Origin: Streptomyces sp. DT2A-34
GTDB lineage: Bacteria > Actinomycetota > Actinomycetes > Streptomycetales > Streptomycetaceae
Direction: 5' to 3'
DNA: 64,000 bases
Assembly (NCBI RefSeq): GCF_030499515.1
Contig: NZ_JASTWJ010000001.1
Span: 7,172,001-7,236,000 of the forward strand
The position numbers and the translations under genes were made by a program. Shown here piece by piece: positions 42,867 through 51,824 of this stretch. The notes below the pieces were generated by a model, which saw only the letters and a program-made list of their open reading frames with translations, was not told the DNA's origin and searched no databases. Positions within the stretch are counted from its first letter, which is position 1. The number at the start of each line of letters is the position of its first letter.

Positions 42867-43933
42867 CGACCCCCCGGACAGAACACCTCGTCCTGCCCGG
42901 GGTCCTCACCGCCGAGGAGGCCGCCGCGACCGTCGCCGGCATCCTCGCGGTCCAGCGGGAGGACGGCGCGATCCCGTGGTTCCGCGGGCACCACCTCGAC
43001 CCGTGGGACCACGTCGAGGCGGCGATGGCGCTGGACGCGGCCGGGGAGCACGCCGCCGCCGAGCGGGCGTACACCTGGCTGGCGACCCACCAGAACGAGG
43101 ACGGCTCCTGGTACGCCGCCTACGCGGACGGCGCCCACGACGACGTCACCGACACCGGGCGCGAGACCAACTTCGTCGCCTACATAGCCGTAGGCGTCTG
43201 GCATCACTACCTCTCCACCGGCGACGACACGTTCCTGGACCGCATGTGGCCCTCCGTCTACGCGGCGATCGAGTTCGTCCTCCGGCTCCAGCAGCCGGGC
43301 GGGCAGATCGGCTGGCGGCGTGACGAGGACGGTACGGCGACGAAGGACGCCCTGCTCACCGGCTCGTCCTCGATCCACCACGCACTGCGGTGTGCGCTGG
43401 CCATCGCCGAGCAGCGGGAAGAGCCGCAGCCGGACTGGGAGTTGGCGGCGGGTGCCCTGCGGCACGCGATCCGTCGTCATCCGGAGCGGTTCCTGGACAA
43501 GGACCGCTACTCGATGGACTGGTACTACCCGGTGCTGGGCGGCGCGTTGACGGGCGCCGAGGCCAAGTCCCGTATGGAGGAGAGCTGGGAGCGTTTCGTC
43601 GTTCCCGGACTCGGGGTGCGGTGCGTCGTACCCAACCCGTGGGTGACGGGCGGGGAGTCCGCCGAACTCGCCCTGGCCCTGTGGGCGATGGGCGAGTCCG
43701 ACCGGGCGCTGGACATCCTCCAGTCGATCCAGCATCTGCGGGATCCGGCGAGCGGGCTGTACTGGACCGGGTACGTCTTCGACGACGACGCCATCTGGCC
43801 GCGCGAGCTGACGACTTGGACCGCGGGGTCGCTGTTGCTGGCCGTCGCCGCGCTGGGTGGGCATGAGGCGACGTGCGCGGTGTTCGGCGGGGACCGCCTG
43901 CCGGCGGGGCTGGACCCGGATTGCTGCGCCTGA
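42863..43933 (+). CDS. Alpha/alpha-toroid (prenyltransferase/squalene-cyclase-like) protein
   Basis: 356 residues from a GTG overlapping the methyltransferase stop. Repeated helical pairs with Gln-Asn-Glu-Asp-Gly-Ser-Trp-Tyr and Trp-Thr-Ala-Gly-Ser-Leu-Leu-Leu-Ala motifs give a six-hairpin barrel of the terpene-cyclase/glycosidase type. No Asp-x-Asp-Asp cyclase motif is visible, so it may act on a sugar-containing or lipid substrate rather than cyclise a terpene. No signal peptide, so cytoplasmic. It is consistently paired in Streptomyces with the two upstream genes as I know them; the pathway is unnamed. Confidence 0.8.
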   Translation: MTTPRTEHLVLPGVLTAEEAAATVAGILAVQREDGAIPWFRGHHLDPWDHVEAAMALDAAGEHAAAERAYTWLATHQNEDGSWYAAYADGAHDDVTDTGRETNFVAYIAVGVWHHYLSTGDDTFLDRMWPSVYAAIEFVLRLQQPGGQIGWRRDEDGTATKDALLTGSSSIHHALRCALAIAEQREEPQPDWELAAGALRHAIRRHPERFLDKDRYSMDWYYPVLGGALTGAEAKSRMEESWERFVVPGLGVRCVVPNPWVTGGESAELALALWAMGESDRALDILQSIQHLRDPASGLYWTGYVFDDDAIWPRELTTWTAGSLLLAVAALGGHEATCAVFGGDRLPAGLDPDCCA

Positions 43934-43952
43934 GGCCGGCGACGTAGGGGCG

Positions 43953-44246
43953 TCAGTGGCGGTGGACTCGATTGGCGATGGCGTGTCCGACGAACAAGTA
44001 GACCACCGCCGCCAGGCCGTAACCGGCCACGACCCTCGCCCACGCCTCGTCGAAGGTGAGCAGGTCGTACGACCAACCCGCCAGCCAGCGGGCCGCGTCA
44101 TGGATGAACTGCACGAAGTCGTTCGCGCGGTTCGCGTCCAGCAGGTACATCAGGATCCACAGGCCCAGGATGAGGGCCATGATGTCGGCGACGATCGCTA
44201 TGACCGTTCCGGCCTGGTTGGCACCGTTGCGATATCGAGGGGACAT
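43953..44246 (-). CDS. Small two-helix membrane protein
   Basis: 97 residues from the ATG at 44246 with GGAGGG close upstream. Two transmembrane segments (about 15-40 and 74-92) flank a polar loop with Asn-Asp-Phe-Val-Gln-Phe-Ile-His. No enzymatic motif. Such proteins are conserved in Streptomyces without known role. Convergent with the toroid gene. Confidence 0.75.
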   Translation of the reverse strand: MSPRYRNGANQAGTVIAIVADIMALILGLWILMYLLDANRANDFVQFIHDAARWLAGWSYDLLTFDEAWARVVAGYGLAAVVYLFVGHAIANRVHRH

Positions 44247-44394
44247 GCCCTCCGGGTAGCCCTGCAGGCGTGACTGAAACGCCGCCACCGCAAGCCGAAC
44301 GGGACATGACGTTCAACTGGCGTTCCCCCCAAGGTCATTCGGTGGTAAACGTGATCACCGACGATCCTGCCCCAGCCACGGGGGGAGACCGCAG

Positions 44395-45621
44395 GTGCCC
44401 GCGAACAGACCCGTTACCGAAGAACCCCGCTTGGTCGTCACCAGACCCCCGCGCCGCCGTCTGCGCAGAGCGCTGGCGCTGGCGCTGCCCGTCCCCGTCA
44501 TCGGCCTGGTCCTCCTCGTGGCCGGCGGGAACCTGCTGTTACCGCTGCGGCAGGTGGTCACCATCGAGGCGAAGATGGCCTCGAAGCGGGACTTCTTCCA
44601 GGACCCCGAGGTCGAGCGGCTCCTGATGAAGCACGGCTTCCGCGTGCACATCACCAGCATGGGCTCCCGCGAGATCGCCAACCAGGACTTCGAGGGATAC
44701 GACGTCGTCTTCCCCTCCGGCCAGCCCGCCGCCGACCTCATCAGCCGCGAGCGCGCCGAGGCGAACCGCCCGGTGCTCCTGTACCGCCCGTTCGTCAGCC
44801 CCATCGTGCTGGCCACCTACCGGAACTACGCCGAGGCGCTCAGCGATCACGGCGTCGCCAAGCCGCAGCAGGGCCCGGACGGCGGGCCGCTGTACTACAC
44901 CCTCGACATGACCGCCTTCGTGAAACTCACCCGCGAGGGCAAACGCTGGAACGACATCGGCATCGAACGGCACGGCGTCCACAACTCCAACAAGATCCTC
45001 GCCCAGACCTCCGACATCTGCGAGTCCAACTCCGCCGGCACCTACCTCGGCCTGGTCGCCTTCGTCGAGAACGAGAACGACGCCCCGAACGACGAGAGGG
45101 AGGCCGAGGCGGTCGCCCAGAAGATCAAGCCGCTCCTCGTCGAGCAGGGCCTGCCGGGCTCCGAGCGGGCGGAAACGTATCTGTCCCCCGACGGCCCGAG
45201 CATCGCCCCGATCTCGGTGATCTACGAGCACCAGTTCCTCGCCCACCAGATCCGCCACCAGGCCGAGAAGGGCAGCACGGACGCCGAACGCGTCCTGCTC
45301 TACCCGTCGACGCGCTTCGTCACCGAACCCCAGCTCGTCGCGCTGACCGGCGACGGCGCCCGGCTCGGCGAACTGGTCAGCGAGGATCCCGAACTCCAGC
45401 ACCGCGCCATGGAACTGGGCTTCCGCGCCCGCAACACCAACGGCGGCACGAGCGGCGACACAGCCGGCGACGAACTCGTCGACTTCCTCACCGAACGGCA
45501 CATCCCCGTGCCCACCACCTCCTCCAACGACACCCGGGCGGTCCTGCCCCAACTGCCCCTCCTGGAGCAGATGATCAAGACGGTCGGCGACTGCCCGGAC
45601 CGCAAGGGCGACGTCGAGTGA
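44395..45621 (+). CDS. Membrane-anchored extracytoplasmic binding-protein-like protein (first gene of VWA operon)
   Basis: 408 residues, GTG at 44395 with GGGGGAG seven bases before it. A basic N terminus and one transmembrane helix (about 24-46) are followed by a soluble domain facing outside. Its early part (Val-Glu-Arg-Leu-Leu-Met-Lys-His-Gly-Phe-Arg-Val-His-Ile-Thr and Gly-Tyr-Asp-Val-Val-Phe-Pro-Ser-Gly-Gln-Pro-Ala) reads like a periplasmic-binding-protein fold. The later part is charged and not recognisable. Ligand unknown. GTGA overlap with the VWA lipoprotein, so the two are coupled. Confidence 0.75.
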   Translation: MPANRPVTEEPRLVVTRPPRRRLRRALALALPVPVIGLVLLVAGGNLLLPLRQVVTIEAKMASKRDFFQDPEVERLLMKHGFRVHITSMGSREIANQDFEGYDVVFPSGQPAADLISRERAEANRPVLLYRPFVSPIVLATYRNYAEALSDHGVAKPQQGPDGGPLYYTLDMTAFVKLTREGKRWNDIGIERHGVHNSNKILAQTSDICESNSAGTYLGLVAFVENENDAPNDEREAEAVAQKIKPLLVEQGLPGSERAETYLSPDGPSIAPISVIYEHQFLAHQIRHQAEKGSTDAERVLLYPSTRFVTEPQLVALTGDGARLGELVSEDPELQHRAMELGFRARNTNGGTSGDTAGDELVDFLTERHIPVPTTSSNDTRAVLPQLPLLEQMIKTVGDCPDRKGDVE

Positions 45622-47195
45622 GGCCCGGCGCACGCCGGTTGGCGCTCCGCCTCGTGCTCTCCCTGGCGCTCGTGACCGCCGTCCTCACCGCCTGCTCGGG
45701 CGACGACGCCGACGAGCCCGTCCGGCTGCGGGTGCTCGCGAGCCCCGACCTGGCCGTACTCACCCCACTCCTGGGCGAGTTGAAAGAGGAGACCGGCGTC
45801 GACCTCCGGCTGGACTTCCGGCCCGACGCCGAGACGAAGGCCCCGGACCGCGCCCGCTACGACCTCGCCTGGCTGTCCTCCGACCGCTATCTGCGGCTCA
45901 CCGCCAAGAGCGCGGTACAGGGGTTGCAGCGCACGGCGACCATGACGTCCCCGGTGGTCATCGGCCTCGAACCGGACGTGGCGAGCAAGCTCCGCGCCGG
46001 GGTGCCCGGCGGTCGCCTCACCTGGGCGGACATCGCCGACGCCGCCGCGACCGGCACGGTCCGCTTCGGGATGGCGGACCCCCGGCGCTCCGCCAGCGGG
46101 CTCGCCGCCCTGGTCGGCGTCGCCACCGCCGCGGCCGGCACGGGCGGCGCACTGCGCCCCGAGGACGTCTCCTGCGACCGACTGCGCGGGTTCCGCTCCG
46201 GCCAGACCCTCACCGCGGACACGGGGCCCGCCCTCGTCGACTCGTACGCCGACCACCAGGACCGGGCCAACGCCCTCATCACCTACGAGTCCGACCTGCT
46301 CGCCCTCAACGCCACCGACCGCCTCGACGACCGGCTGGAGGTCGTCCGCCCAGAGGACGGCATGGTCCTCGCGGACTTCCCCCTACTGCTCCTCGACCCG
46401 TCCCGGCGCGCCGCCTACGCCGAGGTCACGGAGTGGCTCCAGCGCGACGCGACCCAGGGGAAGATCATGCGGAGCACCCTGCGCCGCCCGGTCAAAACGA
46501 CGGTCACCCGCAACCCGCAGCTGCGCGAGCCGGTGGGCAACGCGCTCTACTACCCCGACCAACTCGCCGTCATAGAAGCCCTGTTGGCGGACTACGGCGA
46601 CCCGGCCCGACGCACCGCCGACCAGGTCGTCTTCCTGCTCGACTTCTCGGGCTCGATGCGCGGTGACCGGATGGCGGCGTTGCGCAAGGCGTTCGCCGAC
46701 CTGAGCGGCGCGGACCCCACGGCGTCCGGCAAGTTCACCCGCTTCTACCGGGGCGAACGGCTGACGGTGGTCCGTTTCGGCGGCCGCGTCCTGGAGGAGA
46801 AGACGGTGACTGTCACCGGCCCGAAGGACCTGAAGACCCTGGCGGACACGGTCGCCCGAGGCGGCTACGGCGACGCCACGGCCGTATGGTCCGCCCTCGA
46901 CCACGGCTACCGCACCGCCGCCCGCGAACTGGCCACCGACCCGGACCGTTCCCTCTCCCTCGTCCTGATGACGGACGGCGAGAACAACGCGGGCCTCGCC
47001 TACGACGACTTCGTACGCCGCCACAAGGCGCTGCCCGCCGCCGTACGCACAAGCGTCCCCACCTACCCCGTCCACTTCGGCGAGGCCGACGCGGGCGAAC
47101 TGCGGCGCGCGGCGGCGCAGACCGGCGGGCGGATGGTGGACGCCGCCGACTCGTCCCTTTCCGAGGCGTTCAAGGAGATCCGTGGCTGTCACTGA
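45618..47195 (+). CDS. Lipoprotein with solute-binding domain and C-terminal VWA domain
   Basis: 525 residues. Signal peptide with lipobox Leu-Thr-Ala-Cys (Cys about 26). Residues 35-290 resemble an ABC-type solute-binding protein. Residues 330-520 are a von Willebrand A domain with the complete MIDAS Asp-Phe-Ser-Gly-Ser-Met (about 346-351), a Thr in Gly-Asp-Ala-Thr, and Met-Thr-Asp-Gly-Glu-Asn. The VWA domain binds a metal and a protein partner outside the cell. The combination suggests ligand sensing or a surface adhesion complex. Overlaps both neighbours. Confidence 0.85.
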   Translation: MRPGARRLALRLVLSLALVTAVLTACSGDDADEPVRLRVLASPDLAVLTPLLGELKEETGVDLRLDFRPDAETKAPDRARYDLAWLSSDRYLRLTAKSAVQGLQRTATMTSPVVIGLEPDVASKLRAGVPGGRLTWADIADAAATGTVRFGMADPRRSASGLAALVGVATAAAGTGGALRPEDVSCDRLRGFRSGQTLTADTGPALVDSYADHQDRANALITYESDLLALNATDRLDDRLEVVRPEDGMVLADFPLLLLDPSRRAAYAEVTEWLQRDATQGKIMRSTLRRPVKTTVTRNPQLREPVGNALYYPDQLAVIEALLADYGDPARRTADQVVFLLDFSGSMRGDRMAALRKAFADLSGADPTASGKFTRFYRGERLTVVRFGGRVLEEKTVTVTGPKDLKTLADTVARGGYGDATAVWSALDHGYRTAARELATDPDRSLSLVLMTDGENNAGLAYDDFVRRHKALPAAVRTSVPTYPVHFGEADAGELRRAAAQTGGRMVDAADSSLSEAFKEIRGCH

Positions 47196-47925
47196 CGCAC
47201 TGTGGTGGAGCATGTGGTGGCCGTGGATGACGGTCTGGCTGGCGACGGCACTCGGTACGGCGGTCCTCGCGGTGGTCCTGGTACGCCAGTCCCGCGAGCG
47301 GCGCCGCCGGATGCGGCGGTGGCAGTCGGCGTACAGCATCTGCCTGTACCTGGACGAGCAGTCCGTGATGGACCTCTACGAGATCGGCAACTACCGGTCG
47401 GCGCTGGAGGAGGCCGTGGAGCTGCGGACGAAGGTCGACACGAGCGTCGGCCTCTGGACCCGCTTCCTGGCCTGGCTGTTCCGCGCCAAACGCGACGTCA
47501 GCCAGGAGACGTTCCGCAAGTTCGTCCGCAAGGACAAACCGATCAACGTCATCGGCATGCTCATCGACGCCTTCGAACGCGCCGACGTCATCGTCCACGC
47601 CGACCTGCCCACACTGACCGTCGTCCCCAACCGTGCCCTCGCCGACCGCCTCGGCGACGACCGTGAGGTACACCTGAGCCGCATAGGGGAGTTCGTCTCG
47701 GTGCGGGCGGAGTTCACCCGGGTCCCGGACGTGACGGAGGGCTTCGTCCTGCGCGCGGAATACGCCGACCAGCAACTCCCGGTCTGCGTCCGCGTCGTGG
47801 CCTCGGGCAACGCCCGCCGCTCCATCCCCGCCGGCACCTTCACGGCCCGCTGCCTGGGCAAGATGACGGGGTGGCGCGAGGACACAGGGGAGGCGACGTT
47901 GGAGGCGTTGGCGATCTTCTGGTGA
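47182..47925 (+). CDS. Membrane protein, third gene of VWA operon
   Basis: 247 residues from a GTG inside the end of the VWA gene. One Trp-rich transmembrane helix (about 8-35), then a cytoplasmic-looking domain with a basic juxtamembrane stretch (Arg-Glu-Arg-Arg-Arg-Arg), helical middle and beta-rich end (Phe-Val-Leu-Arg-Ala-Glu-Tyr, Val-Cys-Val-Arg-Val-Val). No family recognised. As the only member with its bulk probably inside, it may transmit a state from the two extracytoplasmic partners. Confidence 0.75.
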   Translation: MAVTDALWWSMWWPWMTVWLATALGTAVLAVVLVRQSRERRRRMRRWQSAYSICLYLDEQSVMDLYEIGNYRSALEEAVELRTKVDTSVGLWTRFLAWLFRAKRDVSQETFRKFVRKDKPINVIGMLIDAFERADVIVHADLPTLTVVPNRALADRLGDDREVHLSRIGEFVSVRAEFTRVPDVTEGFVLRAEYADQQLPVCVRVVASGNARRSIPAGTFTARCLGKMTGWREDTGEATLEALAIFW

Positions 47926-47946
47926 CGCCTTGGCCGGCGCGGCCGC

Positions 47947-48957
47947 TCACGTGTTGAGCTCGGCGAGCACCCGCAGGGAGTGCGGATCGGGCGCCAGCGC
48001 CAGCAGGTCGGTCACCGGCCCCTTCTGCCACAACTCCAGCCGCTCGGCGATGCGTTCACGAGGCCCGACGAGGGAGATCTCGTCGGCGAAGGCGTCGGGG
48101 ACGGCCAGGACGGCCTTCTCGCGGCGGCCGTCCAGGAACAGCCGCTGAATTCGCCGGGCTTCCTCCTCGTACCCCATCCGTGCCATCAGGTCGGCGTGGA
48201 AGTTGCGGGCCGCGTGGCCCATGCCGCCGATGTAGAACCCGAGCATGACCTTGACCGGGAGGAGACCCTCGGAGACGTCGTCGCAGACCTGGACGTGGGC
48301 CATGGGGGCGACGAGGAAGCCCTGCGGGAGGTCGCGCACCGCGTCCCCGTAGACGTCGGTCCTGTTCGGCGACCAGTACAACGGCAGCCAGCCGTCGGCG
48401 ATACGGATGGTCTGGGCGACGTTCTTCGGGCCCTCGGCACCGAGGAGGACGGGAAGGTCGGACCGGAGGGGGTGGGTGATCGACTTCAGAGCCTTACCGA
48501 TACCGGTGGAGTCCGGACCGCGGTACGGATGGGAGTGAAAACGCCCGTCGAGCTCGACGGGTGCCTCGCGCCGCAGCACTTGCCGTACGACATCGACGTA
48601 CTCGCGCGTGGCGGTCAGCGGTGAGGTGGGGAACGGCCGCCCGTACCACCCCTCCACCACCTGCGGCCCCGACAACCCGAGCCCGAGCATCATGCGCCCG
48701 CCGGAGAGGTGGTCGAGGGTGAGGGCATGCATGGCGGTGGCGGTGGGGGAGCGGGCGGCCATCTGGGCAACCGCCGTACCGAGCTTGATCCTTGAGGTCC
48801 GCGCGGCGACCCAGGTGAGCGGGGTGAAGGCGTCGGAGCCCCAGGATTCGGCGGTCCACACGGAGTCGTAGCCGAGCCGCTCGGCCTCCTGGGCGAGCGG
48901 TACGTGGTCCGCGGAGGGGCCGCGACCCCAGTAGCCGAGTGCGAGCCCGAGCCGCAT
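47947..48957 (-). CDS. LLM-class F420-dependent oxidoreductase, Rv3520c-like
   Basis: 336 residues, ATG at 48957 with AGGAGG before it. Luciferase-like TIM barrel: Leu-Gly-Tyr-Trp-Gly at the start, Ala-Glu-Ser-Trp-Gly-Ser-Asp-Ala-Phe-Thr-Pro-Leu, Gly-Thr-Ala-Val-Ala-Gln-Met, and Leu-Asp-His-Leu-Ser-Gly-Gly-Arg. The central Gly-Lys-Ala-Leu-Lys-x-Ile-Thr-His-Pro-Leu-Arg and Leu-Gly-Ala-Glu-Gly-Pro-Lys-Asn-Val-Ala closely resemble M. tuberculosis Rv3520c, a member of the KstR regulon. Uses coenzyme F420 for hydride transfer; substrate unproven. A different palindrome, not a KstR site, is in its promoter. Confidence 0.88.
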   Translation of the reverse strand: MRLGLALGYWGRGPSADHVPLAQEAERLGYDSVWTAESWGSDAFTPLTWVAARTSRIKLGTAVAQMAARSPTATAMHALTLDHLSGGRMMLGLGLSGPQVVEGWYGRPFPTSPLTATREYVDVVRQVLRREAPVELDGRFHSHPYRGPDSTGIGKALKSITHPLRSDLPVLLGAEGPKNVAQTIRIADGWLPLYWSPNRTDVYGDAVRDLPQGFLVAPMAHVQVCDDVSEGLLPVKVMLGFYIGGMGHAARNFHADLMARMGYEEEARRIQRLFLDGRREKAVLAVPDAFADEISLVGPRERIAERLELWQKGPVTDLLALAPDPHSLRVLAELNT

Positions 48958-48986
48958 GTCTGCCTCCTGACGGGTCCTGACAAGTT

Positions 48987-49003
48987 GCTGACGGTGTGTC
49001 AGC
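48987..49003. promoter_or_regulatory. Inverted repeat GCTGAC-GGTGT-GTCAGC
   Basis: Perfect 6-bp arms, about 30 bases before the F420 oxidoreductase start. Looks like a TetR-type operator; does not fit the KstR consensus. Confidence 0.55.
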
Positions 49004-49029
49004 TCTGCGTGGAGGCTTGCGACTGTACG

Positions 49030-49067
49030 ACGACGGCCCCTCACCGGGAAGGGTGAGGGGCCGTCGT
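49030..49067. terminator. Strong terminator hairpin
   Basis: 16-bp perfect stem (ACGACGGCCCCTCACC at 49030-49045 with 49052-49067), 6-base loop. Ends the membrane-protein gene on the minus strand; no long U-tract, as usual in Streptomyces. Confidence 0.85.
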
Positions 49068-49093
49068 ACGGCTTGTCTTACGGCTACGAAGGC

Positions 49094-49882
49094 TCAGCCG
49101 CGCTGGATGCCCGACGTGTCCTGCAGCACGCCACGGCGCCCGTCCTGCGTCTGCGCGACCAGGGCCGGGCCGCGCTGCTCGACGGCCAGGTACCAGGTGC
49201 CCGGCGCGAGCTCGGCGATCGGGGTCGGCGAACCGTCCTCCGCGAACAGCGGCCGCGCCACGGGCACGGCGAACCAGAACGGCGAGAAGTCCGCGGCGGG
49301 CGTCGGCTGCTGCTGCGGCTGCTGGGCCTGCTGCGGCTGCCCACCGAACGGCTGCCCGGGCTGCGGCTGGCCACCGTAGGGCTGCTGCGGCTGCTGGGCG
49401 CCGGGGTAGCCGTAACCGCCGGGCGGCTGGGCGCCGTAGGGCTGGGGGGCGGCGGGGCGGGGGGCCGGGATGAGGGCGGCCTGGAGGGCGGGGACGAGGG
49501 GGGCGGCGACGGCGCCGGCGGCGAGGAGCAGGGCGGCGAGGAAGCCGAGGATCAGCCCGGCGGCGGCGCTGCCGCCCTCGGGAACGTCCACCAGCGTCCA
49601 GAAGAGGCTCCACGCGGTGAGAATCGTGAATGCCGCACCGACTGTTCCGAGGTCCAGCCCGGCGACCTTGCGCGGCTGGGGCAGGAGGCGGTTGACGACG
49701 ATCAGGGCGCCACCGATGACCCCGCCCATGTAGATGCCGAGGCCGTCTCGGAGGTTGTCCCACGCGGTGATGTCAAGGTCGTACCCGGAGGCGGAGTAGA
49801 GCTGGAGGAACGACGCGATGAACAGCAACACCGCTGCTCCGATCACCACGCCGTCGCCTCGAGTGAGGGAGCGGATATTCAC
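49094..49882 (-). CDS. Four-helix membrane protein with Pro/Gln-rich linker and C-terminal domain
   Basis: 262 residues from a GTG at 49882. Four transmembrane segments in residues 10-135 (DUF5336-like look), a ~60-residue Pro/Gln/Gly/Tyr-rich linker (many Tyr-Gly-x-Gln-Pro), and a small C-terminal beta domain starting Phe-Ser-Pro-Phe-Trp-Phe-Ala-Val-Pro (about 207) that ends Thr-Trp-Tyr-Leu-Ala-Val-Glu-Gln-Arg-Gly. The tail is probably cytoplasmic. Function unknown. Confidence 0.78.
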   Translation of the reverse strand: MNIRSLTRGDGVVIGAAVLLFIASFLQLYSASGYDLDITAWDNLRDGLGIYMGGVIGGALIVVNRLLPQPRKVAGLDLGTVGAAFTILTAWSLFWTLVDVPEGGSAAAGLILGFLAALLLAAGAVAAPLVPALQAALIPAPRPAAPQPYGAQPPGGYGYPGAQQPQQPYGGQPQPGQPFGGQPQQAQQPQQQPTPAADFSPFWFAVPVARPLFAEDGSPTPIAELAPGTWYLAVEQRGPALVAQTQDGRRGVLQDTSGIQRG

Positions 49883-50049
49883 TTCAGGAGGTCCTTCGTC
49901 AGTCGTCTCAACATCGGCATCGCTGGAGGCGTCGCTGTCACCATGTCGCCGTCAGGCCCCGGTGTGAAGCGCGGGGGTGGCCCCTCATCGTAAGGACGAC
50001 CTTATCGTCCGACCGACGAGGGTGTCCGCCGGGATCGGCCCGCCGATCA

Positions 50050-50991
50050 CTACCCGCGCAGGAAACTCACAATCCCCTCAGAGATCCCTCGCGCCGCCTT
50101 CTGCCGCCAAGCGCCACTGGTGAGCAACGCCGCGTCCTTGCTATCGCGCATGTTGCCGCACTCGATGAACACCTTGGGAACCGTTGACAGATTGAGACCG
50201 CCAAGATCCTCACGCGTGACGAGTCCGGTGCCGTCGCCGACGTAGTTGGACGGTGCGCTGCCCGTCGCGCGGACGAAGGAGCCCGCGATGCGCTCGCCGA
50301 GGTCGCGGGAGGGGGTGACGATCGGGCCGGTGTTCGCGGCGCCTGCGTTCACCTTGGCCGGGAGGATGACGTGGAAGCCCCGTTGGCCGGCGCCCGCGCC
50401 GTCCGCGTGGAGGGAGACGACGGCGTCGGCGTGCGCTTTGTTGCCGATCTCGGCCCGCTCGTCGATGCAGGGGCCCCAGGAACGGTCGCCGTCCTGGGTG
50501 AACTTGACCGTGGCGCCCTGCTTCCGCAGCAGCGTGCGCAGGCGGTGGGCGACGTCCAGTGTGAATTCGGCCTCGGTGTAACCGTCGTTGGTGGACGTCC
50601 CCGTCGTATCGCATTCCTTCCAGTTCGTGCCGATGTTCACCTTGCGGTTGATTTCGGACGTGTGCTGGAAGTTGTTGGGGTTGTGGCCCGGGTCGATGAC
50701 GACGACCTTGCCCTGGAGGGGGCCGGCGGCTGTGGAGTCGGTGGCGGGGGTCGGGCCCGGCGGCTTGTCGTCGCTCGTCCCGGAGATCGTCGGCGTGGTG
50801 GCCGACGGCCGTCCGGCCGCGGTGCCCGACGCATCTCCGTCGCCGGGGTCGCCCACCGCCTCGTACAACACCCAACCGAGCAGGGCTCCTGGCAGGAGGG
50901 CGGCGAGCGCGACGGTCAGGGCGCGGCGGCGGCTGCGGCGGGGCTGGGGAGGATCGAAGTCCGGACCTACGTACGACACGCCTGCCACCAT
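50050..50991 (-). CDS. N-acetylmuramoyl-L-alanine amidase (Amidase_3)
   Basis: 313 residues: N-terminal transmembrane anchor (about 25-50), Thr/Ser/Pro linker, then the zinc amidase domain with Val-Ile-Asp-Pro-Gly-His-Asn-Pro (first His ligand), a Glu in Gly-Tyr-Thr-Glu-Ala-Glu, Ser-Leu-His-Ala-Asp-Gly (second His) and Phe-Ile-Glu-Cys-Gly-Asn-Met-Arg (catalytic Glu). It cleaves the bond between MurNAc and the stem peptide at the outer face of the membrane. ATG at 50991, no clear ribosome site. Confidence 0.92.
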   Translation of the reverse strand: MVAGVSYVGPDFDPPQPRRSRRRALTVALAALLPGALLGWVLYEAVGDPGDGDASGTAAGRPSATTPTISGTSDDKPPGPTPATDSTAAGPLQGKVVVIDPGHNPNNFQHTSEINRKVNIGTNWKECDTTGTSTNDGYTEAEFTLDVAHRLRTLLRKQGATVKFTQDGDRSWGPCIDERAEIGNKAHADAVVSLHADGAGAGQRGFHVILPAKVNAGAANTGPIVTPSRDLGERIAGSFVRATGSAPSNYVGDGTGLVTREDLGGLNLSTVPKVFIECGNMRDSKDAALLTSGAWRQKAARGISEGIVSFLRG

Positions 50992-51065
50992 ACGGGCCGA
51001 CCACACCCTGTGCCGGGAAGGCGCGGTCGAGCGGCGCCGTAGTTCAGGCCCCTGTCAGACGCCTT

Positions 51066-51716
51066 TCAGATTTCCGACCCCGTCCGCTTCAGGACCCGCA
51101 GCGAGTCCGTGACCGACACCTCCGTGAACGCCCCGGACTTCAGCGCCCGCAGGTATACGCGGTATGGCGCCTGGCCCGTGAACTCGTCCTCCGGGTCCGG
51201 GAACACGTCGTGGATGACGAGCAGGCCGCCCTCGGCGACATGCGGGGCCCAGCCCTCGTAGTCGGCGTTCGCGTGCTCGTCGGTGTGGCCGCCGTCGATG
51301 AAGACCAGGCCGAGGGGGGTGCCCCAGACCTTCGCCACCTGCGGGGAGCGGCCGACCAGGGCGACGACGTGCTCCTCAAGGTCCGCCTTGTGCAGCGTGC
51401 GGCGGAAGGTGGGCAGTGTGTCCATCAGGCCGATCTCGGGGTCGACCGTCTCCGGGTCGTGGTAGTCCCAGCCCGGCTGCTGCTCCTCGCTGCCGCGATG
51501 GTGGTCGACCGTGAGGGCCGTCACCCCGGCCTGGCGGGCGGCGTCGGCGAGGAGGATCGTGGAGCGGCCGCAGTACGTGCCGACCTCCAGTAGGGGGAGG
51601 CCGAGGAGCCCGGCCTCCAGCGCCGCCGCGTAGAGCGCGAGCCCCTCGCCCACGGGCATGAAGCCCTTCGCCGCCTCGAACGCGGCCAGAATCTTGGGCT
51701 TGGGGGCCGGGGGCAT
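51066..51716 (-). CDS. Class I SAM-dependent methyltransferase (Methyltransf_24-like)
   Basis: 216 residues. Leu-Leu-Glu-Val-Gly-Thr-Tyr-Cys-Gly-Arg-Ser-Thr (SAM loop, about 41-52), Thr-Val-Asp-His-His-Arg-Gly-Ser (about 69-76), and Val-Phe-Ile-Asp-Gly-Gly-His-Thr-Asp-Glu (about 137-146). It resembles O- and sugar methyltransferases of the CmcI/Methyltransf_24 type, with His-Asp for a metal site. Substrate unknown; cytoplasmic; single gene. Confidence 0.85.
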   Translation of the reverse strand: MPPAPKPKILAAFEAAKGFMPVGEGLALYAAALEAGLLGLPLLEVGTYCGRSTILLADAARQAGVTALTVDHHRGSEEQQPGWDYHDPETVDPEIGLMDTLPTFRRTLHKADLEEHVVALVGRSPQVAKVWGTPLGLVFIDGGHTDEHANADYEGWAPHVAEGGLLVIHDVFPDPEDEFTGQAPYRVYLRALKSGAFTEVSVTDSLRVLKRTGSEI

Positions 51717-51759
51717 GGGGGTCCTTTCGGTCGTGCGTACGTCAGGGCGCCCATGCTGT

Positions 51760-51793
51760 CGTACCCCCTGACGCCGAAGCGACAGGGGGTACG
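51760..51793. terminator. Terminator hairpin after the MFS-carboxypeptidase-regulatory gene
   Basis: CGTACCCCCTG (51760-51770) and CAGGGGGTACG (51783-51793), 11-bp perfect stem, 12-base loop. Between it and the gene is a tandem repeat GCGTGGATCTCAGGCCGT (51799-51834) whose second copy overlaps the stop codon. Confidence 0.8.
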
Positions 51794-51824
51794 CGTGGCG
51801 TGGATCTCAGGCCGTGCGTGGATC

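Noticed and set aside
42863..43933. Terpene or squalene cyclase
   Set aside because: Toroid repeats are present but no Asp-x-Asp-Asp or DDxxD motif; called only as a toroid protein.
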